Source: JAGXRK01 sp963714415
GTDB taxonomy: Bacteria > Bacteroidota > Ignavibacteria > Ignavibacteriales > Ignavibacteriaceae
Direction of reading: 5' to 3'
NCBI GenBank assembly: GCA_963714415.1
Contig: CAVQOL010000001.1
Location: forward strand, 1 to 64,000
Length of the DNA stretch: 64,000 nt
Below are positions 28,160 through 37,169 of the stretch, in pieces (position 1 is the stretch's first letter; every line of letters starts with the position of its first letter). Made by a program: the position numbers and the translations under genes. Below the pieces are notes generated by a model that was not told the origin of the DNA, did no database searches, and was given only the letters and a program-made list of their open reading frames with translations.

Positions 28160-28603
28160 ATGAAAAAACCATTAATGTTTTTAATAGCATTTCTGTTTAT
28201 AACAATTACTTCTTCAGCACAGGATAAGGATTATACCGACGGCAAAGGAAATGGTTACTTCTGGTTATCACTTAATATCAATTATAACTCGCCTCTATAT
28301 AATCCAAAATATGATTTGCTAAATATAATGCTTATACATTATAACTGGCAGAAGAATTCATGGAACGAAGACTATCTAATAGATTGTAGAGATGAAATAA
28401 CAAGACTTCTATCTGAAGACAAGACTGAATCGACCAGTTTTGATACTGTGATTGAAAAAATAGACAGCTTTTATACTGATCAAAGTACTTTACCGATACC
28501 GATAGTCAATGCTTATTGTTACTGTATTAAAGAAATTGCCGGAGCCGGCAAAGATGAATTAAGTAAGTATAAAAATGAACTGATGGAAAGGTATAAGAAT
28601 TAG
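28160..28603 (+). CDS. Hypothetical secreted protein
   Basis: A 147-residue protein with a clear signal peptide (residues 1-20, MKKPLMFLIAFLFITITSSA) and a likely cleavage before QDKD. The mature part is aromatic-rich (GNGYFWLSLNINYNSPLYN) with a helical tail. I do not recognise the family. Its end overlaps by four bases the end of the convergent HTH gene. Confidence 0.55.
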   Translation: MKKPLMFLIAFLFITITSSAQDKDYTDGKGNGYFWLSLNINYNSPLYNPKYDLLNIMLIHYNWQKNSWNEDYLIDCRDEITRLLSEDKTESTSFDTVIEKIDSFYTDQSTLPIPIVNAYCYCIKEIAGAGKDELSKYKNELMERYKN

Positions 28604-28809
28604 AAATCCAGACTTGTCTGATTTATTTTCTGATGCTTCTTGCCTGTTTTATGTTCTTTAAGGAATTCCCCGAAATCTTCTTTAGAAATTATATAAATTT
28701 TTCCAACCCGATTAGATTTCAGATTTCCGGATTTAATATGATATAAAACCGCGGAACGACTTAGATTAAGAAGCTTTGCAACTTCAAGCACGCTAAAGAA
28801 TTCTTTCAT
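28600..28809 (-). CDS. Excisionase-family helix-turn-helix DNA-binding protein
   Basis: A 69-residue MerR/HTH_17-type protein. The motif FFSVLEVAKLLNLSRSAVLYHIKSGNLKSNRVGK (about 4-37) is the canonical excisionase-like helix-turn-helix and wing, followed by YIISKEDFGEFLKEH. Such proteins bind DNA as Xis or small regulators. No integrase was seen nearby, so a role as a small regulator or a leftover of a mobile element are both open. It is on the minus strand between plus-strand genes. Confidence 0.7.
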   Translation of the reverse strand: MKEFFSVLEVAKLLNLSRSAVLYHIKSGNLKSNRVGKIYIISKEDFGEFLKEHKTGKKHQKINQTSLDF

Positions 28810-28996
28810 GCTGCTGCACTTTCAAAGTAAATAAACTTTAACCAATTATAAATTAAGCAGTTATATCTACATATTCAATTGTTTGAGAGTATTTTAATTT
28901 ATTAAAGTAATATTTAATAATGATAGAATATAAATTATTGTTTTTTACATAAATTAGACCGAGTTTAAACCAAGCAAAATTTTAGGGAGATGAAGC

Positions 28997-29359
28997 ATGA
29001 AAAAGTTTTTAATTTTTGTTCTAGTAGTTGCCGCAGGATATTTTGTTTACGAATATGTGATCAAAGAAAAACCTGCACTTGAAATTAAAGCTGATAAGTT
29101 TCTTACAACCGCCCAATCAATGGATATCGATGCTCCTGCATTATCACCTTCAAGATCAGGAGCAGTCAAAGGTACCGTAAAAAATATTACAGATGAAGTT
29201 ATAACAAATATTATTCTTAAATACAAAATGGATACTAAACCGGTTGAAGCAAAAATCGATCGTTTAGAACCTGGTGAAACAAAAGATTTTTTAACTCAGA
29301 GTGTTCGTTTAAAATACGCTGAGCCATCATTCTTTCTTGAGGAAGTAACTCACGATTAA
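28997..29359 (+). CDS. Small membrane-anchored protein with FxLYD-like domain
   Basis: A 120-residue protein with a short N-terminal hydrophobic anchor (residues 4-22) and a beta-rich domain (SGAVKGTVKNITDEVITNIILKYKMD ... RLEPGETKDFLTQSV, about 45-100). The phrase GTVKNITDEVITNIILKY resembles FxLYD domains that are found on periplasmic or outer-face proteins. It has an AGGGAG ribosome site before the ATG. It is the first of two plus-strand genes in this spot. The function is unknown. Confidence 0.6.
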   Translation: MKKFLIFVLVVAAGYFVYEYVIKEKPALEIKADKFLTTAQSMDIDAPALSPSRSGAVKGTVKNITDEVITNIILKYKMDTKPVEAKIDRLEPGETKDFLTQSVRLKYAEPSFFLEEVTHD

Positions 29360-29428
29360 TTTTAGATCAGATGTCGAAGATTTTTATTTGTTCAACTTGA
29401 TTTTTTATTTTTAATAAATCAAATTACT

Positions 29429-29839
29429 ATGGCAGTAGAATACAAAACTGAACTACCGGATATTCATCAATACTTTCAACTGTTTGAATCAACCGGATGG
29501 AATGAAGAATATAAATTGAGTAAAGAGAAACTCTATTCAAGTCTTTCCAAAAGTTATTCTACAATTTCTGCTTATGAAGGAGAAAAATTAATTGGTTTCG
29601 GTAGAATACTATCAGATGGAATTCTGCACGCTATGATATATGAGATGATAGTGTATCCTGAATATCAGGGAAAAGGTATTGGTGCTAAGATTCTTGATTT
29701 GCTTGTTCAAAAATGCCAAGATGACAAAATCAGAGATATTCAACTTTTTTGTGCAAAAGGTAAAAGAGGATTTTATGAAAAGTACGGATTCTCCGCCCGT
29801 CCGGAAGATGCACCAGGAATGGATTATAAGAAAAATTAA
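29429..29839 (+). CDS. GNAT family N-acetyltransferase
   Basis: A 136-residue protein that covers a single GNAT fold. The acetyl-CoA loop is visible as VYPEYQGKGIGAKILDLLVQKC (about 74-95; Q/R-x-x-G-x-G/A pattern QGKGIG), after strands SAYEGEKLIGFGRILSDG and AMIYEMIV. The C-terminal motif FYEKYGFSARPEDAPGM is typical of GNAT enzymes that act on small amines or protein N-termini. It is cytoplasmic. The substrate cannot be told from sequence. Confidence 0.85.
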   Translation: MAVEYKTELPDIHQYFQLFESTGWNEEYKLSKEKLYSSLSKSYSTISAYEGEKLIGFGRILSDGILHAMIYEMIVYPEYQGKGIGAKILDLLVQKCQDDKIRDIQLFCAKGKRGFYEKYGFSARPEDAPGMDYKKN

Positions 29840-30237
29840 AAATTAATTTCATCCAAATTATTTTTATCTGAGTTCTCCATTTTCCACCTTATTTTTAAGT
29901 GTTAAAATTAAAACACTCCTGCTGCTTTGAAACATTTTTAAATAATTCTTTGTGGGATCCCCTTCCATAGATTACCCAAGAACGTTCTTTGCCAAATAAT
30001 AATACTTGCCAATCTTTAAGATTAATTTTCTTGACATTGGTTTCTTTAATGATTTAATTTCGAAGTAATTATTCTGACTATTAATCTTTGGACTTCTGGA
30101 GAACAACTTGTTGTAATCTTATTGTCCTGTCCTCGTTCAGTTAGACTCCTATTAAGGAGTAGCGATGCTAAATATGATGTACAGCAAATTATTTTCTTCC
30201 ACCTAAATAAACATTATCAAACTTAATCGGAGGAGTG
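29840..30237 (+). other. About 400-base gap with an unassigned minus-strand open stretch
   Basis: No plus-strand gene. On the minus strand 29895-30053 is open for 52 codons and reads like protein (INLKDWQVLLFGKERSWV ... ELFKNVSKQQECF), but it has no ATG start or ribosome site and I do not recognise it. It could be a degraded C-terminus of a lost gene. A strong GGAGG precedes the following gene. Confidence 0.35.
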
Positions 30238-30918
30238 ATGAAAAAGTTATTCTTAATTTTCTGTCTGTTTTTTGTTGCATTAAATATTTCACCTGTAAAT
30301 GCTCAGGTTCAACTTGGTCTACAGGCAGGAGCAAATTTTTCCGATGTTAGTATGGATCCGGAAATGACCGGAGTTGAAACTAGTATACGAACCGGATTCA
30401 TAATTGGCGGTATGCTAGTTTACGATTTTTCACCCTTACTGGCTTTACAAGTCGAACCAGCGTACGTAATGAAGGGTTCAAAAGTTGATATGTCCATAGA
30501 GGAATCCGGGGAAACTATCGAAGTAGAAGCAACTCTTTCTGCTGATTACTTTGATATCCCGGTTTTACTGAAAGCATCTTTCGGAGAGGGACCGGTAAAA
30601 CCATATTTAATGGCAGGCTTTTCTATTGCATTTTTACTAGGTGATGCCACATTAGAAATGGACAAAGCTACCTTGAACGGCGAGGATGTTATTAGCTATA
30701 TTCCCAGTGACGAAAGAGAACAAAAGTTGGAGACAAAGAGTACAGATTTTGTACTGAACTTTGGAGGCGGAATTACAATTCCGCTTAAAACGGTAAATCT
30801 TTTTATTGAAGGACAATATAATTTAGGACTTACAAATGTGAATGATGATCCGGAAGATGATATGAAAATCAAAACGAAAGGTATTCAGGTTAAGGCAGGA
30901 ATATTATTTCCTCTTTAG
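30238..30918 (+). CDS. Outer-membrane beta-barrel protein (porin family)
   Basis: A 226-residue protein counted from the ATG at 30238. An earlier in-frame GTG (30235) sits too close to the GGAGG ribosome site. Residues 1-23 are a signal peptide ending VNAQ. The rest has alternating hydrophobic strands typical of OMP_b-brl_2-type barrels: VQLGLQAGANFSDVSM, GFIIGGMLVYDFSPLLALQVEPAYVMKG, FDIPVLLKASFG and VKPYLMAGFSIAFLLG. It ends in GILFPL. It is a single gene followed by a strong terminator. The function is unknown, often such proteins are small barrels in the outer membrane. Confidence 0.78.
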   Translation: MKKLFLIFCLFFVALNISPVNAQVQLGLQAGANFSDVSMDPEMTGVETSIRTGFIIGGMLVYDFSPLLALQVEPAYVMKGSKVDMSIEESGETIEVEATLSADYFDIPVLLKASFGEGPVKPYLMAGFSIAFLLGDATLEMDKATLNGEDVISYIPSDEREQKLETKSTDFVLNFGGGITIPLKTVNLFIEGQYNLGLTNVNDDPEDDMKIKTKGIQVKAGILFPL

Positions 30919-31004
30919 AAGATAATACATTATCTGGTTTTAACCATTTATTTTATAAAAATAGTTTTTATAATTAGACAACATTTATTAAACAATTATT
31001 AGGA

Positions 31005-31047
31005 AATAAATCCCTGTGGGAATTACACAGGGATTTATTGTTTATTA
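31005..31047 (+). terminator. Rho-independent terminator after the beta-barrel gene
   Basis: A perfect 14-bp stem (AATAAATCCCTGTG / CACAGGGATTTATT) with a 7-base loop, followed by GTTTATT. It is about 90 bases after the stop. The rest of the 302-base gap to 31220 shows only AT-rich sequence and no gene. Confidence 0.88.
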
Positions 31048-31220
31048 AATACATACCAAGTACGCCATTTTTTTAAGCTTACTGCATTCTTAATTGAACG
31101 ACAAACCATTCATTGCAAAAAGATATTTTTTCACTTATTCCTTTATAAAACACATCAATTTATTATTTTTACATATGCACTCTCCGGTTATTTTTCATTC
31201 TGAAATATTGTGGAGCTAAT

Positions 31221-33640
31221 ATGAAACTCAGGATTTTTCTTTTCTCAACCTTTCTTTTTACAGCATTTATTTATGCCGGTTCATTAGATAGTGTCTTGGT
31301 TGGACCGGGTGTAATGCATTATCATCAAGTAATTGATGCGGGTCCCTGGAATATAAATATTATAAAAATTGATATACAAAACTCATGGTTAAAATTTAAG
31401 TCTGTTAAAGCCGGAGATAAATTAACAGCTTTTGAAAAGACATCTTCAATGGCGGCTCGCAATAACTATGAGGAGCACCGGGTTGTTGCAGCTATTAATG
31501 GAGATTTTTATAACACCAGTACAGGTGAACAGGTCGGAACTCAAGTGGCAACCGGCGAACTATTAAAAGTAACAAGTGATTGGTTAAACGTAGCATTCGA
31601 TATTGATAAAAAGCCATTAATTGGAATGCAAAGCTTTTCAGGTTCTATAATAACGGGCGACAGTATAAAAAGTATTTCCGGTGTAAACAAAATTCGTAAC
31701 ACAGACGAATTGATTTTCTATAATTCCTTTATGGGCAGTACTACTTTAACAAACCAATATGGAACTGAAGTTCGAATTATTCCTATAGATAACTGGCTTG
31801 TTAACGACACAATAAGATGTATAGTGGATACAATGGTGGCTGGTGTTGGAAACATGTCGATCGGCACTAATAAAGCTGTGCTTTCCGGTCACGGAATATC
31901 CGCTTCATTTTTAGTAAATAATTTGTTTAAAGATGACACAATAAAAATCGTTCTAAATTTAACTCCAGCACTTCCAAAAATTGAGCAGCTCATAGGCGGA
32001 AATACATGGCTTGTACACAATGGAATTGTTAATTCGGATAACGGTGACCGTCATCCTCGTACATCAGTTGGATTCAACGAGGATTCCACTCAATTTTTTA
32101 TGTTTGTTGTTGATGGAAGACAACCGGAATTAAGCGTGGGAATGTCATACAAAGAACTTGGTGACTATATGAAATCTTGGGGTGTTTATCAGGGTTTGAA
32201 TCTTGATGGAGGAGGATCATCTACTATGGTTGTAAGGGGGGTAATTGTTAACAGCCCATCAGATATTGGCGGTGAAAGATCTGTTGCCAATAGTCTTCTG
32301 TTAATTAGTACAGCACCGACCGATACATTGGCACATATAAGAATTCAACCAAAAGAAATATTTGCAATTGGAGGCTCAAGCGTTAACCTTTCTGCTTCGG
32401 GATATGATCAATATTATAATCCCGTTAGTATTACTTCCGGCACTCTTGTATGGAGTTGTGACCCAATATATCGGCAGCATCACTCAGAACGGAGTTTTTA
32501 CAGCAGCATTCGATACAGTATCAGGGTATATCTATGCGGCTGTTGGTGATATTAATTGATTCGGCATTGGTTCATCTGACAAAAATTTCGGAGATTATTG
32601 TAGAACCGAATCCGGTAATTCTGCAAGTCGGACAGTCACAACAAATGACAGCAACTGCATATGACAATTATAACAATATAATTCTGCTTCAACAGACTGA
32701 TTTTCAGTGGTCTGTTGCGGGCGATCTTGGCAGCATAACTTCAGGAGGTTATTTTACTGCAACAAATACAGGCAGTGGAGAGATAATTGCCGAGATTGAT
32801 TCTATCAGTGGTTCCGTACCTCTTATAGTAGGTACATCCGCTACAATAATTATTGATGATTTTTCTGATCTTTCCGGATACACTTTGACCGGAACAAGAG
32901 TAGATCTGGCACAATGCAGTTTTGTTTATGATAGTACAAATTTTATTTCAGATCCATCTTCAGGGAAGCTTAATTACAGCCTGACTACCGGCGGAACAAG
33001 TGCTTTATATTTAAACAAAGAAATTCAGATTTCCGGTACACCTGAAAAACTGAGCATTCAGGTTTACGGTGATGGCAAAAAACATTGGCTGCGCGGTGAA
33101 TTTAAAGATGCTGATAACGAAGCATTCCTGATCAATTTTACATCAGCAGATCCTGGAATTGATTGGATAGATATGTGGAAATATATTGAAGTGAATATGA
33201 GTGATGCTGTTCCTAGCTGGGTAAATCCTACGGCGGTTTTAACGTTTCCAATTAAGTGGACTCGCACTTATCTTGTTGAAACAAGTGATTTAAAAAAAGA
33301 TGCGGGTGCGATAGCTTTCGATGATTTTCGTGCTCATTTTATAACCACTGGACTTGAAGATGATACGGTTTTACCTGAAGAGTTTAAACTATTTCAAAAC
33401 TATCCCAATCCGTTTAATCCAAAAACAGTTATTAGTTATCAGTTATTAGTTAATAGTTATGTAAGTCTTAAAGTTTATGATGTCCTCGGGAAAGAGGTTG
33501 CAACTCTTGTTAAAGAAGAAAAACCTGCTGGCACGTATGAGATAAACTGGGATGCAGCAAACCTACCCAGTGGAGTTTATTTCTATCAAATCCAGGCAGG
33601 CTCTTTCATTGACACGAAGAAAATGATTCTACTCAAATAA
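31221..33640 (+). CDS. Secreted phosphodiester glycosidase-like protein with Ig-like and T9SS sorting domains, two frame breaks
   Basis: About 806 residues when joined. The signal peptide (residues 1-19) is followed by a phosphodiester glycosidase (NAGPA-like) domain with HRVVAAINGDFYN near 91-103, LIGGNTWLVHNG near 257-268, RHPRTSVGFNED and GLNLDGGGSSTMVVRG near 327-342. Then come two Ig-like (BIG_2-type) repeats (IRIQPKEIFAIGGSSVNLSAS and IIVEPNPVILQVGQSQQMTATAYD), a beta-sandwich region, and a T9SS sorting domain ending KKMILLK. The frame changes at about 32470 (CDP to IGSITQNGVF) and at about 32555 (GDIN to DSALVHL), each by one extra base. Such enzymes cut phosphodiester-linked sugars outside the cell. 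It is not clear if the breaks are real. Confidence 0.78.
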
Positions 33641-33683
33641 AAGAAAAAGAGTATTGCCTTATTTGTACTTGTTATGTAAAATA

Positions 33684-33716
33684 AAAAATCCTTCTCAAAA
33701 GAAGGATTTTTGTTTT
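33684..33716 (+). terminator. Rho-independent terminator, symmetric
   Basis: A perfect 11-bp stem (AAAAATCCTTC / GAAGGATTTTT) with a 6-base loop and T-runs in both directions. It stands 43 bases after the phosphodiester glycosidase stop and can also stop minus-strand transcripts. Confidence 0.9.
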
Positions 33717-33729
33717 AGTAGCGGGGGCC
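33717..33729 (-). other. Fragment resembling a tRNA 3' end
   Basis: On the minus strand this reads GCCCCCGCTAC, identical over 11 bases to the acceptor end of the initiator tRNA at 55569-55641. As at that tRNA, a stem-loop terminator follows on the minus strand. The rest of a tRNA is missing. It may be a truncated tRNA copy or chance; it is the far edge of the 34-55 kb locus, so it could be a weak trace of an island border. The remaining gap up to 34014 holds no gene I can see. Confidence 0.3.
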
Positions 33730-34014
33730 CAAAACAAATACTAAAGAATTTTATATTTTAATTGTTTTTTAATGTTTTTTCCTCAGAGAAAATAGAATAA
33801 GCACTTAAAATTCGATTTGCAATGTGTTAGAAAAGTGATTATTAACGTTATCTATTAATGCGTATATATACAAAGATTTTTTCAAGGGAAGGTACCCTGT
33901 GACCCATAACCTCGAGTCAATTCTAAGATCACCTTCAAAACCTGTTCTTGGGTTTTTCTGATTTCCTATAGAGAATCGGATTTGTAAAAATATTTTATAA
34001 AAAAATTATCAAGC

Positions 34015-34049
34015 AATAAAAAGAAACCCCGCCATTTTCACAGCGGGGT
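34015..34049 (-). terminator. Rho-independent terminator at the end of the ARH/ribokinase locus
   Basis: On the minus strand ACCCCGC / GCGGGGT form a 7-bp GC-rich stem around a 10-base loop, followed by TTTCTTTTTATT. It lies 116 bases after the stop of the last minus-strand gene of the 34-55 kb run and is the only strong stop signal seen on that strand in the region. Confidence 0.85.
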
Positions 34050-34164
34050 CCAGCCCTAACAGAAGGTCTGGGGGTAAACCTTAACTGCTAGCTGCTGAAA
34101 TTATTTTAGAATCGAATTTGGCTTTAATAATTATTGAAAAATCTTACTTTAGAATTTATCAATT

Positions 34165-35018
34165 TCATTTCCGATGTTCTAAAAATATTAGACTTTCAGA
34201 AAATGCTTCCAACCATAGATTCCAATCGTGACCCCCATTGTAAACTCTTAATTCTGCAGGACCACCTAATTCCTTATTATATTTACTAAAAAGCAAATTA
34301 GCTTGCCAATCGATGTTATAGTTAATTCCTTCCGGATGATTCCAGTCATCGTCACCAACAGTTATTATTAAAAGAACTTTTTCTTTATCATCATTAGATT
34401 TTAGCAGTATTGTTGGATAATTTTTTTGAATCCAAATATTTTCGTCAAATGGCTTTCCAAAGGCACCTGATTCTCTTGCACTTGATTCAGGCGGAGGCAG
34501 TTCATCATATAATGCCGGACTTAATAAAATTGCTGCTGAAAATAAATCGGGATGTGTCAGGCTATATCTTAAAGCACCATAACCACCCATCGAAAATCCG
34601 GCAATAAATCTTTTATCTCTCTGGTTGCATACTTGATATGTGTTCTCGACATAGGGTATTAAATCATTAAAAAATGCTGATTCGAAATTTTCCAGACCAT
34701 CAATCCACCAACTGGTTCCAGACGATGGTGCAACTGCAATTATAGGACTAATAACTCCATTTATAATAAGTGAATCAATTAGCTTAATTCCAGGATTCCA
34801 ATCTGTTTCGTTACCGCCACTACCGTGCAGTAAATAGATTATCGAATAGCAATTCTCATTATCATATCCTGGTGGCAGATACAAGTTAAAATGCCAATCT
34901 CTGTCTAATGATTTTGAGAAAAATGATTTTGTTTCTAAAGATTGGGCATAAATTTTCAACGGCAGGAATGATATTAAGATACTATAATTAATAGAAGAAA
35001 ACGATTAAACCTTTTCAT
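34165..35018 (-). CDS. Secreted esterase, FrmB/esterase-D-like alpha/beta hydrolase (frame break in signal peptide)
   Basis: The mature enzyme frame is intact: 264 residues with an alpha/beta hydrolase fold of the putative esterase (CE1/FrmB) group. It shows IIYLLHGSGGNETDW, nucleophile motif GFSMGGYGAL, an acid residue in VGDDDWNHPEG and catalytic His in YNGGHDWNLW. The only in-frame start is a TTG at 34957-34959, but the DNA upstream reads MKRFNRFLLLIIV in one frame and LISFLPLKIYAQ in another, which together make a normal signal peptide. One missing base near 34980 breaks it. I therefore place the start at the ATG at 35018, 13 bases after the ATPase gene. It is the last gene of the ARH/ribokinase locus. 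It would deacylate or cleave esters outside the cytoplasm. Substrate unknown. Confidence 0.75.
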
Positions 35019-35030
35019 AATAAAAATTAA

Positions 35031-36122
35031 TTAAATGACAGATTGATTACCTGAACTCTCAAAGAAATAAAGTTTTTTAGGATTAAGATAAAAAGTTAAT
35101 TTGATTCCAATCTCCGGCAGTTTTGCCATATAGCTTCTAGATATCCAGGACGTATTATCAATCCTCACATATATAAAAGATTCATTTCCCATCGGTTCAA
35201 CCAACTCAACATTTGATACAAATTTAATTTTACTTTGCAAGTCTTTGTCAGCGGAGACATCCTCTGGCCTAATTCCTAAAATAACTTCCTTATTGACAAA
35301 CTCTAGAAATCTATTTCTTTCTTCATCTGGCAAATTAAACTTTAAATTTCGTCTGTCACTGATAAATTCAAGACTATTTGTGATACTGCCCTTAATGAAA
35401 TTCATTGCCGGACTGCCAATAAATCCTGCCACGAATTTATTTTCCGGTTGATTATATAAGTTCATAGGGCTGCCAATTTGCTGTATTATTCCGTCCTTCA
35501 TTACTACGATCTTACTACCCATTGTCATTGCTTCAACCTGATCATGTGTGACATATACAATGGTCGCTTCAAGTGCCTTGTGCAATTTGGATATTTCTGT
35601 TCGCATATGCACACGAAGTTTTGCATCAAGATTACTGAGGGGTTCATCAAATAGAAATACTTTTGGTTTTCTTACTATTGCTCTTCCGAGTGCAACCCTT
35701 TGTCGTTGCCCACCGGAAAGCGCTTTTGGTTTACGATTAAGATACTTTTCAAGTTCTAATATTTTAGCAGTTTCATTAACCCTTTGTTCTATTTCTTTTT
35801 TGTCGAATTTTCTGAGCTTTAATCCAAAAGCCATATTTTCAAAGACCGTCATATGCGGATAAAGAGCATAGTTCTGAAAAACCATTGCAATATCGCGATC
35901 TTTAGAAGGAACATCATTCACAACTTTATCATCTATTATTATTTCCCCCTCAGATAACTCTTCGAGTCCCGCAATCATTCTTAGTGAGGTTGTCTTACCA
36001 CAACCAGAGGGACCAACAAGCACAACGAATTCCTTATCATGAATTTCAAAAGATGCATTCTTAACTGCAGCAGTGTTTTCGTCATATCTTTTAGATACAT
36101 TTATAAATTTTACATTTGCCAT
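35031..36122 (-). CDS. Sugar ABC transporter ATPase (MsmK/UgpC/MalK type)
   Basis: A 363-residue ATPase with Walker A GPSGCGKTTSLR (about 38-49), Q-loop MVFQNYALYPHM, signature LSGGQRQRVALGRAI (about 135-149), Walker B VFLFDEPLSNLDAKLR and H-loop YVTHDQVEAM. Residues from about 240 form the TOBE-type C-terminal regulatory domain (LGIRPEDVS) that is diagnostic of carbohydrate (CUT1) importers. It energises the two permeases encoded at 41854-43575, being in the same minus-strand run and separated from them by the solute-binding protein and the four ARH genes. An intact, full-length, very typical sequence. Confidence 0.95.
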   Translation of the reverse strand: MANVKFINVSKRYDENTAAVKNASFEIHDKEFVVLVGPSGCGKTTSLRMIAGLEELSEGEIIIDDKVVNDVPSKDRDIAMVFQNYALYPHMTVFENMAFGLKLRKFDKKEIEQRVNETAKILELEKYLNRKPKALSGGQRQRVALGRAIVRKPKVFLFDEPLSNLDAKLRVHMRTEISKLHKALEATIVYVTHDQVEAMTMGSKIVVMKDGIIQQIGSPMNLYNQPENKFVAGFIGSPAMNFIKGSITNSLEFISDRRNLKFNLPDEERNRFLEFVNKEVILGIRPEDVSADKDLQSKIKFVSNVELVEPMGNESFIYVRIDNTSWISRSYMAKLPEIGIKLTFYLNPKKLYFFESSGNQSVI

Positions 36123-36182
36123 AAAATGATTTTTTCCGAATTATATCTTATCGATTTTTAATTATGTAAAAATCTAATTAGT

Positions 36183-37169
36183 TTATTTTCCTATAAAACC
36201 TGCAAGTTTTTTAGAAATTTCATATATGTCCAGTCCATTTGTAAATGGTAAGCAAGTTCCCGTCGGATATCTTGTTTTTTCTTTCCACACTTCAGGAATA
36301 TTGTTCGCTCCGTTTTTTGCTCCTGCAATAGCACCAACAATGGCCCCAATAGTATCAGCATCTCGTCCAAAATTTCCACCGTAAATTACTCCTCTCTTAA
36401 ATTCACCATCTGTCAGTTTAAGTACGGCAAATGCAGAAGTGACAGCTTCCGGAACTACTGCTTTATAAGTGCTCCATAAGGCTTGATGAAGAGGCATCCA
36501 CGCATCTTCAAGATTTTCATGTTGGTCAATAATTTCAAATGCTTTATCCATTGAAAATTTAAACCATGTATCGTCCGGTATAACTTTCATAGCAGCTTTA
36601 ATAATATCATTAACATCAGCATCAACCATTGCTACCGATATAGCAGCAGCCACAGCTTGAGCACCCCAAATTCCTTCACGCCAATGGCTTAATGAAGCTT
36701 CGATTTCAGCAAGTTCGGAAGCTTTCTCAGGATTACCGGCACAAACAATACCGATAGGTGTAATCCTCATTGCGGCTCCATCGCTCATATAATATGCATT
36801 ATATTGGCCTGATAACGGCGGCATAATACCTTTTTTTATATTTGCCATTCCTTCTTTTTCGCTAGAACCACCGCGATTCAAATGGCTCAGCGGAGCTACA
36901 TATTTATTCCAGGAATTAACTACATTTTTTATGTTTATCTGCCCATCATTTTCAATAATTGTTTGTGCTGTTAAAAGTGCAAAATCGGTATCATCAGTAC
37001 TCCAAGTTGCAGCATCGGAAAAATCAGTTGTTATTCCATAATTAAAATGATTTTCAGGAGTCCTGGCAGCATCTCCAAAAGAATCACCGATTGCATGCCC
37101 AATTAATGCGCCGTAGGATTTATCATTTTTAAGTGCTTGGTCTTTTAGTAATTTATCTAAGGTCTTCAT
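36183..37169 (-). CDS. ADP-ribosylglycohydrolase family protein, ARH1
   Basis: A 328-residue member of the ARH/DraG family, which hydrolyses N- or O-ribosyl bonds of ADP-ribose and relatives with two Mg2+ ions. It begins with YGALIGHAIGDSFGD, the metal-site motif STDDT is at residues 57-61 and the second metal site GRDADT at 268-273, so all visible key residues are intact. No signal peptide is present, so it is cytoplasmic. Its ATG overlaps the stop of the upstream broken ARH gene (ATGA), a sign of translational coupling. It is the last of four ARH genes and precedes the ABC ATPase. I infer a catabolic task in this sugar locus rather than nitrogenase regulation; no nif genes are seen. Confidence 0.9.
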   Translation of the reverse strand: MKTLDKLLKDQALKNDKSYGALIGHAIGDSFGDAARTPENHFNYGITTDFSDAATWSTDDTDFALLTAQTIIENDGQINIKNVVNSWNKYVAPLSHLNRGGSSEKEGMANIKKGIMPPLSGQYNAYYMSDGAAMRITPIGIVCAGNPEKASELAEIEASLSHWREGIWGAQAVAAAISVAMVDADVNDIIKAAMKVIPDDTWFKFSMDKAFEIIDQHENLEDAWMPLHQALWSTYKAVVPEAVTSAFAVLKLTDGEFKRGVIYGGNFGRDADTIGAIVGAIAGAKNGANNIPEVWKEKTRYPTGTCLPFTNGLDIYEISKKLAGFIGK

